Positions 58,775 to 64,000 of a stretch of 64,000 bases of DNA are shown one piece after another. The notes beneath the pieces are model-generated. The model was not told the origin of the DNA. It made no database searches and worked only from the letters and a program-made list of their open reading frames with translations. The position numbers and the translations under genes were made by a program. The DNA is from Neomicrococcus aestuarii (lineage in GTDB: Bacteria; Actinomycetota; Actinomycetes; Actinomycetales; Micrococcaceae). The stretch is from positions 1 through 64,000 of the forward strand of contig NZ_JACHDR010000001.1 in the NCBI RefSeq assembly GCF_014201135.1, in the 5' to 3' direction. Position 1 is the first letter of the stretch. Each line of letters opens with the position of its first letter.

Positions 58775-59558
58775 CACGCCATCGGAGAGACCGACATTGG
58801 TGCTTCAGAACGTGTCCGTCCAACACCATGACGCCGGTTCCTCAGGACAACGACGTTCGGATCTTCCGAAACTTGAGGATGTCTCGATGTATATGGTCGA
58901 AGGGGAGTCCGTAGGTATCCTCGCGTCGACCACGGACGGATCAACGTTGCTTACTGACTTAGTCAGTGGGAACTTGGCTCCAGACACTGGTGCAGTTTTC
59001 ATTCGTCCGGGCTCCTGCATTCTAGGCGCACCAACTACATCTGAACTCAAGTTGAGCCTTGAGGAAGTGATTCAACGTTTAGCTATGACTCAAGAAGTTA
59101 ATGGTCGGGCTTTGAAGAAGGCGGTGGCTCGCACAGTCCGCCAGATTGGACTCGAGGATGACCATCTCTTCACGAGGGTTTCGGATCTCGAGCCGGCCAT
59201 TGTTGAACTTGCTCGCCTTTCGGCTGCCCTAAATACGTCACCTTCGTTGCTGATTGCAGTCTCAAGTATCGCGAGCGGAAATGTGCTCCTCACTGATCCA
59301 GGCAAAGCCTGGTACGAGCGTTACTTGTCGCGTCGTGGATCGTGTCTTATGTTTGCCTCGAATACCCGCACTTTAGTTCGAGCATGTTCCCGCATTATTT
59401 GGCTGTACGAGGGACGGGTGATTATGGACCGACCGGCAATTGAAGTACATCGAGAATTCGTACGATTCGAAGCTGCTAAAGATGACAGGATGCAGCAAGC
59501 GCAGTTACTCAGACGCTACGCACTGGAACTCGTACAGCCCAAAATCACTACATACTGA
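58755..59558 (+). CDS. ABC ATPase homologue with degraded catalytic motifs (TagH/Wzt position)
   Basis: A full-length, uninterrupted 267-residue protein in the position of the export ATPase. The overall layout is kept (LVLQNVSVQHH..., LPKLEDVSMYMVEGESVGIL; IIWLYEGRVIMDRPAIEVHREF), but catalytic motifs are lost. The P-loop is ILASTTDGST with no Lys (residues 56-64), the LSGG signature region reads VSDLEPAIVELARLSAAL, the Walker B is SLLIAVSSIASGN without the Asp-Glu pair, and the switch His is absent (FASNTRTL). It overlaps the permease gene. ATP hydrolysis is unlikely; a structural or regulatory role is inferred. Confidence 0.75.
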   Translation: MISATFSTPSERPTLVLQNVSVQHHDAGSSGQRRSDLPKLEDVSMYMVEGESVGILASTTDGSTLLTDLVSGNLAPDTGAVFIRPGSCILGAPTTSELKLSLEEVIQRLAMTQEVNGRALKKAVARTVRQIGLEDDHLFTRVSDLEPAIVELARLSAALNTSPSLLIAVSSIASGNVLLTDPGKAWYERYLSRRGSCLMFASNTRTLVRACSRIIWLYEGRVIMDRPAIEVHREFVRFEAAKDDRMQQAQLLRRYALELVQPKITTY

Positions 59559-59569
59559 AAGCTAGCCGG

Positions 59570-62500
59570 ATGCCTCCCGAAAATGATCAACGCCTGTCAC
59601 TCGCTGAGCGGGCGCGTCAATTTGCATTGAAGCAGGAAATCGAACTGTCTGACCTGAACATAGAAAATATGAGTAGGCGGCTCGTAGACCTTCAGTTTAG
59701 ATATGACCAGCTACGGGAAGCTGAGATCAACCAATCTGAGCAGCTACGTCTAGCCCAGGCTCGCGCTTCACAATTCAAGAATCAGTTGGAAGATCTCCGT
59801 ACTAATTATGAGAAGCAATTAGCAAGAGCTACTAAGTTCAAATCGGCCTACGAGTCCATGAAACAATCGCCTGATTTCAAGATTGGGCGATTATTAGCGG
59901 CACCAACCCGTCGTCTCCGAAAGCTTGTCGGGAAATCTACTATCCAACTTTCGGGTAACAATTCGGGCGTGGATCGTACGTCGGACTCGGTTTCCCTAGC
60001 CGTTTCCCCAACGAAGAACTTAGTAACTTCGACTCGGCGTGAAATCGACGAGGCTAAGCGGCGTTATGTGAAGGACGGGGAAGTTGTTGCTCCGCTCGAG
60101 GTGCTTGAATCTTTTGAAGAGCATTTGCACGATAATGAGCGCGTCTTATTGGAGCAAATGCGAGGCGTTAAACGTCTTTTGGAGAATCTGTTCGACATTC
60201 CGCCTAGGCAGTTCTCCGCTGGCTATGTCCCGAAGCGAGGCCGTGTTATTTATTGTGCGCACAGTACGGGTCACTATAACTCGAATGGGTACTCAACAAG
60301 AACTGCGGGTCTGACCTCGGCATTGGGGAAGATATCGGACATTGTTGTGGTGGCCCGCCCAGGCTACCCGTGGGATTCATCCACAAGAGTTCCAGCGGAA
60401 AACAAGGATAGATATACACAGATAATCGGCGACGTTACTCACGTATTTAACAATGGACCGTCTCTTCGTCGCGATCCTGTTGATCTGTATATCCATCGAT
60501 CCGCTGATATTTTGGCCCGTGAAGCAACAATTCAGCGTGCGGAACTAATTCATTCCGCTTCTAATCATTTGACTGCCCTTCCGGCTCTCATTGCGGCGAG
60601 GCGTTTGGGAATTCCCTTTGTCTACGAGGTACGCGGTCTGTGGGAGCTAACCGAAGCTTCAAATAATGAGAAATGGGCCTCTTCTGAAAGATTTCAATCG
60701 GCGGTTCGATTGGAAACTCAGGTAGCTATTGAAGCCGACAGGGTGCTAGCGATCACATCCCAGGTCAAAGAGGAGCTTATTCGACGTGGTGTACGTGAAG
60801 ATCGGATTGAGCTTTTACCGAACGCTGCTGACACTGTCGAATTTGCCCCCGTGCCAAAGGATCGTGGACTACTTCGGTCTCGAGGAATTTCCGAGAATGA
60901 TGTTGTGATCGGATATGCGGGTTCAATAGTGGCGTACGAGGGATTGGATACCTTGGTAGAAGGATTTTCCAAGGCGAGTATTCACTCGGCCCGTCTCAAA
61001 TTGCTAATCGTCGGAGATGGGAAGGATCTTGGCAGGGTTCGTGAAATAGTCAAGGCGAACAACCTTGAAGACCGGGTCATTTTTACAGGCCGAATTCCGT
61101 CACAGCAGGTTCCAAAGCATGTTAACTTGATGGATGTTGTAGTTTGTCCGCGTCGCTCTAATACGGTGACCGAAATGGTTTCGCCGATAAAGCCCCTAGA
61201 GGCTTTTGCAGCAGGCAAGGCCGTAATCGTTTCGAACGTCGGACCGCTGGTGGAGCTCGTAGGTCAAGACCAAGACCGGGGACTGATTTTTGAGGCCGGT
61301 GAACCAGAAGATCTATCTCGAAAGATTCGGACCCTAATAGAAGATTCAGAGACTAGAACCGAGCTGGGTCGGAAAGCGAGGAGCTGGACTCGCCAAACGC
61401 GTGATTGGTCAGAAATGGCGCGAATTGTGAGGCACGCTTACGCCGCTGTCTTTGAAGAGAGCAAGCGAGCATCAACGAGTCTTATAAATGAGTCTGAACC
61501 GCGATCCATATCAGACCTACGTTTGGCACTTATATCGGACGAGTTCACCTATCATTCTGTGAAATCTGAGTGTGAAGTAATTCAGATTCACCCAGATTCA
61601 TGGAAAGAAGTGCTTTCCCCAGATTCGATTGATGCCCTTCTGATTGAATCGGCGTGGGAAGGGAACAACGGTAGCTGGCATCGCAAGGTCGGCTATTATG
61701 ACGACGATTCGTTCTCAACAATCGTTGAGCTGACGGATTGGTGCCGGAAATTCGGTATTCCGACGCTCTTCTGGAATAAGGAAGACCCAGTACATTTTGA
61801 GCGATTCCGAAAAACTGCTTCGCTCGTTGATCATGTGTTCACAACGGACTCCAATATGATTCCGAAGTACTTTAGCTCTCGAGGATCGGAGAACAAGACT
61901 TACTCTGCTTTACCGTTCTGGGCACAGCCGAGTATCCATAATCCATTCCCCCCGCGGGGGAGTCGGAAAGATACCGTTGCCTACGGAGGCTCCTTCTATG
62001 GCGAACGCTATCCGGAGAGGTCTCATAGCCTCCAGATTCTGCTTAATTCTGTTGCTGAACACGGTCTTACAATCTATGACCGTCAAGCCAATCATCCTGA
62101 ATCTCCATATCGGTATCCGCAAAAACTGGTTCGATTTGTTCAAGGGGGTCTCAAGTATTCAGAAATGCTGGACGCCTATAAACAACATCCCCTACACCTA
62201 AATGTGAACTCGGTTGTAAATTCTCCGACAATGTTCTCGCGCAGGGTCGTGGAGTTAGCGGCCTGTGGAACGCCGATCATTTCGGGGCCGGGCGCTGGGG
62301 TTGATTATCTTTTTGGAGACCTAGTACCCACCACCGAGTCCGGCGACCTTGTCGGTAAGATTAGTAATCTTTGGATGAATAACGAGCGAGATCGGATTCT
62401 GGACGGGTGGAATCTTCACCGTCACGTTTATAGAGCCCACCTGGCCCAACACAGGCTCGCGTACATGTTGCGCACGGCTGGAATCAAGCTTCAGATGGAG

Positions 62501-63979
62501 GAATTGCCAAGGTACCGGCTGCGTCTTGACGCTCTTACTGCGGAGTCCACAGCATCAACACTCCGACAGTCGCTCCTTCCGAATGAAGTTGTTGTCGGGA
62601 AAGACCAAGTTCTAGACAAGGCCTTGGTTGAGAGATTGAATTCCGAAAGTGTCTCTGTAGATTTCGAGAACAACGCGAATGATGATGAACTGCTCGATGT
62701 CTATTTGGGAAACTTCTTAGACGACTCTGAAGCGGCTGAGGATCTTGTGCGGACATCATTTTACTGGCCTGGACGAATTCAAATTACCTCGCCTGCCAAG
62801 TTCCGCAATCGGCATAGCCTCTGGGAGTTCGACAAGTTTGATAAATCCTCGCCGGCACTCAACAGGGGAGTAGGAAGCCCTGCAAGCGCCGTAACCGAGG
62901 GTGATCAGACTGCGGTCCTCGCATTAGTTCGACCGCGCGAAGAATTGTCGGCGGAACCTCAAGTGTCGCCTAAAGTTGAGGTTTCCTTCGAGCCTAAACG
63001 AATTGTATTAGCGGGCCATGATCTCAAGTTCGCCTCAACCATTGTTCAAGGTCTTCGGAATGCAGGACATGACGTAAGAATCGATCAATGGACGGGTCAT
63101 GCGACTCATGACGAACTGCTGAGTGAAGAACTAAGCCTTTGGTCGAATGTGGTTTTCTGTGAGTGGGCGTTAGGCAATCTTGAATGGTATTCCAGTAGGC
63201 GACGACCCGGTCAAAAACTCATAACAAGGTTCCACTCTCAAGAGTTGTTCTGGCCTTACATGGAGCGAATTCACCCAGAAACTGTTGACAAGTTTGTATT
63301 TGTTGGCGAATTTGTTAGGCAACGCGCTATGCGACAGTTTGGGATTCCATATGAACGAACCGTAGTCATCCCGAATGCCCTAGGGGTTGAACCAGGGCTA
63401 CGCAAAGTGGATTCTGACAATAGATTCCGTATTGGATTTGTTGGGTCGGTTCCTCGTCAAAAGCATCTCGATCGAGCCCTAGATATTCTTGAAATGGTAC
63501 GCAAGCAAGATACGCGATTCGAGCTACATGTTAAGGGGAGGAGACCTGAGGAATACTCGTGGATGCTTGATCGGCCCGATGAACTTGCGTTCTATCAAGA
63601 ACAGTATGCGCGGATTGAGCAGAATCCGTTACTGACAGGTTCAGTACATTTTGATCCGCATGGAGACGATATGTCTGAGTGGTACAGCCAAATTGGTGTT
63701 GTCCTTTCTCTGAGTGATTTCGAATCGTTTCATATGACTCTCGCGGATGGTGCCGCGAGCGGAGCCGTACCGCTCTCATTGTCTTGGCCAGGAGCCGAAC
63801 TGATCTATCCAGTCACGTGGATTCACGACGAAAAGAGGGACATTGCCAACCATCTTTTGGAAGTGACGGCCGACGAGCTCAATTTTGAGGAGACCGCTAG
63901 AGGAGCTCAAATGTTCGCTCTCGGAAATTTTGCGACCAAATCAATCGTGGACACATATCTAGCCCTTATAGCTCACTAA
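59570..63979 (+). CDS. Multi-domain glycosyltransferase (coiled coil plus three GT-like modules)
   Basis: The 1469-residue product has an N-terminal coiled coil (about 10-100). Module 1 (about 223-630) is GT4: YEVRGLWELTEAS, YAGSIVAYEGLDTLVEGF and EMVSPIKPLEAFAAGKAVIV. Module 2 (about 650-985) resembles CgeB/YkvP-type glycosyltransferases: GIPTLFWNKEDPVHFERF, VAYGGSFYGERYPERS, MFSRRVVELAACGTPIISG. Module 3 (about 1140-1469) is GT4-like: IPNALGVEPGLRKV, IGFVGSVPRQKHLDRALDIL, and SLSDFESFHMTLADGAASG. It follows the export ATPase homologue by 11 bases and probably assembles a repeating glycan. The TAA stop lies near the window end. Confidence 0.85.
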   Translation: MPPENDQRLSLAERARQFALKQEIELSDLNIENMSRRLVDLQFRYDQLREAEINQSEQLRLAQARASQFKNQLEDLRTNYEKQLARATKFKSAYESMKQSPDFKIGRLLAAPTRRLRKLVGKSTIQLSGNNSGVDRTSDSVSLAVSPTKNLVTSTRREIDEAKRRYVKDGEVVAPLEVLESFEEHLHDNERVLLEQMRGVKRLLENLFDIPPRQFSAGYVPKRGRVIYCAHSTGHYNSNGYSTRTAGLTSALGKISDIVVVARPGYPWDSSTRVPAENKDRYTQIIGDVTHVFNNGPSLRRDPVDLYIHRSADILAREATIQRAELIHSASNHLTALPALIAARRLGIPFVYEVRGLWELTEASNNEKWASSERFQSAVRLETQVAIEADRVLAITSQVKEELIRRGVREDRIELLPNAADTVEFAPVPKDRGLLRSRGISENDVVIGYAGSIVAYEGLDTLVEGFSKASIHSARLKLLIVGDGKDLGRVREIVKANNLEDRVIFTGRIPSQQVPKHVNLMDVVVCPRRSNTVTEMVSPIKPLEAFAAGKAVIVSNVGPLVELVGQDQDRGLIFEAGEPEDLSRKIRTLIEDSETRTELGRKARSWTRQTRDWSEMARIVRHAYAAVFEESKRASTSLINESEPRSISDLRLALISDEFTYHSVKSECEVIQIHPDSWKEVLSPDSIDALLIESAWEGNNGSWHRKVGYYDDDSFSTIVELTDWCRKFGIPTLFWNKEDPVHFERFRKTASLVDHVFTTDSNMIPKYFSSRGSENKTYSALPFWAQPSIHNPFPPRGSRKDTVAYGGSFYGERYPERSHSLQILLNSVAEHGLTIYDRQANHPESPYRYPQKLVRFVQGGLKYSEMLDAYKQHPLHLNVNSVVNSPTMFSRRVVELAACGTPIISGPGAGVDYLFGDLVPTTESGDLVGKISNLWMNNERDRILDGWNLHRHVYRAHLAQHRLAYMLRTAGIKLQMEELPRYRLRLDALTAESTASTLRQSLLPNEVVVGKDQVLDKALVERLNSESVSVDFENNANDDELLDVYLGNFLDDSEAAEDLVRTSFYWPGRIQITSPAKFRNRHSLWEFDKFDKSSPALNRGVGSPASAVTEGDQTAVLALVRPREELSAEPQVSPKVEVSFEPKRIVLAGHDLKFASTIVQGLRNAGHDVRIDQWTGHATHDELLSEELSLWSNVVFCEWALGNLEWYSSRRRPGQKLITRFHSQELFWPYMERIHPETVDKFVFVGEFVRQRAMRQFGIPYERTVVIPNALGVEPGLRKVDSDNRFRIGFVGSVPRQKHLDRALDILEMVRKQDTRFELHVKGRRPEEYSWMLDRPDELAFYQEQYARIEQNPLLTGSVHFDPHGDDMSEWYSQIGVVLSLSDFESFHMTLADGAASGAVPLSLSWPGAELIYPVTWIHDEKRDIANHLLEVTADELNFEETARGAQMFALGNFATKSIVDTYLALIAH

Positions 63980-64000
63980 GTGAGTTTGGGGTTGTAGTTC
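63980..64000. other. Window end after the glycosyltransferase gene
   Basis: Only 21 bases remain and hold no start with an open frame; the GTG at 63980 meets a stop after five codons. Confidence 0.6.

Overview
The window reads as chromosomal DNA of a moderately high-GC actinobacterium, most likely Micrococcaceae (Arthrobacter/Micrococcus relatives). This rests on actinobacterial-type proteins (RmlC-RmlD fusion, actinobacterial SbcCD, a CE1758-type flavin monooxygenase, an LtbR/NdgR-like IclR regulator beside leuCD), on many GTG/TTG starts, and on several promoters whose -10 box lies only 6-7 nt before the start codon (leaderless mRNAs). The genus is not claimed.

Layout. 1-9400: end of rdgB, a DedA protein, a DEDDh exonuclease with a BRCT domain, a degenerate ADP-ribosylglycohydrolase-like gene, sbcDC, an MFS transporter and a transglutaminase-like protein. 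9500-19600 (mostly minus strand): a flavin monooxygenase and its MarR regulator, an RND exporter, malate:quinone oxidoreductase, a Tat/lipoprotein peptide-binding protein, tRNA-Leu, a BCP-type peroxiredoxin, tRNA-Lys and a hypothetical gene. 19634-26990: ilvD, an attenuator-controlled ilvBNC operon (a leader peptide rich in Val/Leu/Ile, then a terminator) and serA. 27225-38600: metG, then accessory genes. These are an AT-richer operon encoding a small secreted I36/crystallin-like protein, a lipoprotein, an adaptor with a peptidoglycan-binding domain and a MacB-like ABC exporter, and, convergent to it, a histidine kinase, response regulator, ABC ATPase and large FtsX permease. 38733-45000: leuB, ilvE, galE, a fumarylacetoacetase-family gene, gltX and tRNA-Gln/Glu/Glu. 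45040-55057: rmlB, fused rmlCD, two dynamin-like GTPases, thiL, an IclR regulator divergent from leuCD. 55164-64000: an AT-richer surface island with a Thr/Ser-rich membrane-anchored protein, a GT4 glycosyltransferase, an ABC-2 polysaccharide permease, its cognate ATPase with every catalytic motif degraded, and a 1469-residue protein with three glycosyltransferase-like modules.

How the genes work together. Much of the backbone makes branched-chain amino acids (ilvD, ilvBNC, ilvE, leuB, leuCD), with regulation visible at ilvBNC (transcription attenuation) and leuCD (divergent IclR regulator with a palindrome between). The rml genes and the terminal island suggest a rhamnose-containing cell-surface glycopolymer exported by an ABC-2 transporter.

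Most unusual signals. (1) The 13-mer GCTGCGTCGTCGT, on either strand, occurs exactly nine times, plus many near copies. It is read as Asp-Asp-Ala-Ala, Thr-Thr-Thr-Gln or Ala-Ala-Ser-Ser-Ser depending on frame and strand, and it also lies between genes, so it looks like a DNA-level signal (uptake, segregation or architecture). It is absent from both AT-richer islands. (2) The secreted I36-like protein/MacB operon. (3) The apparently ATPase-dead ABC subunit in a polysaccharide export locus.
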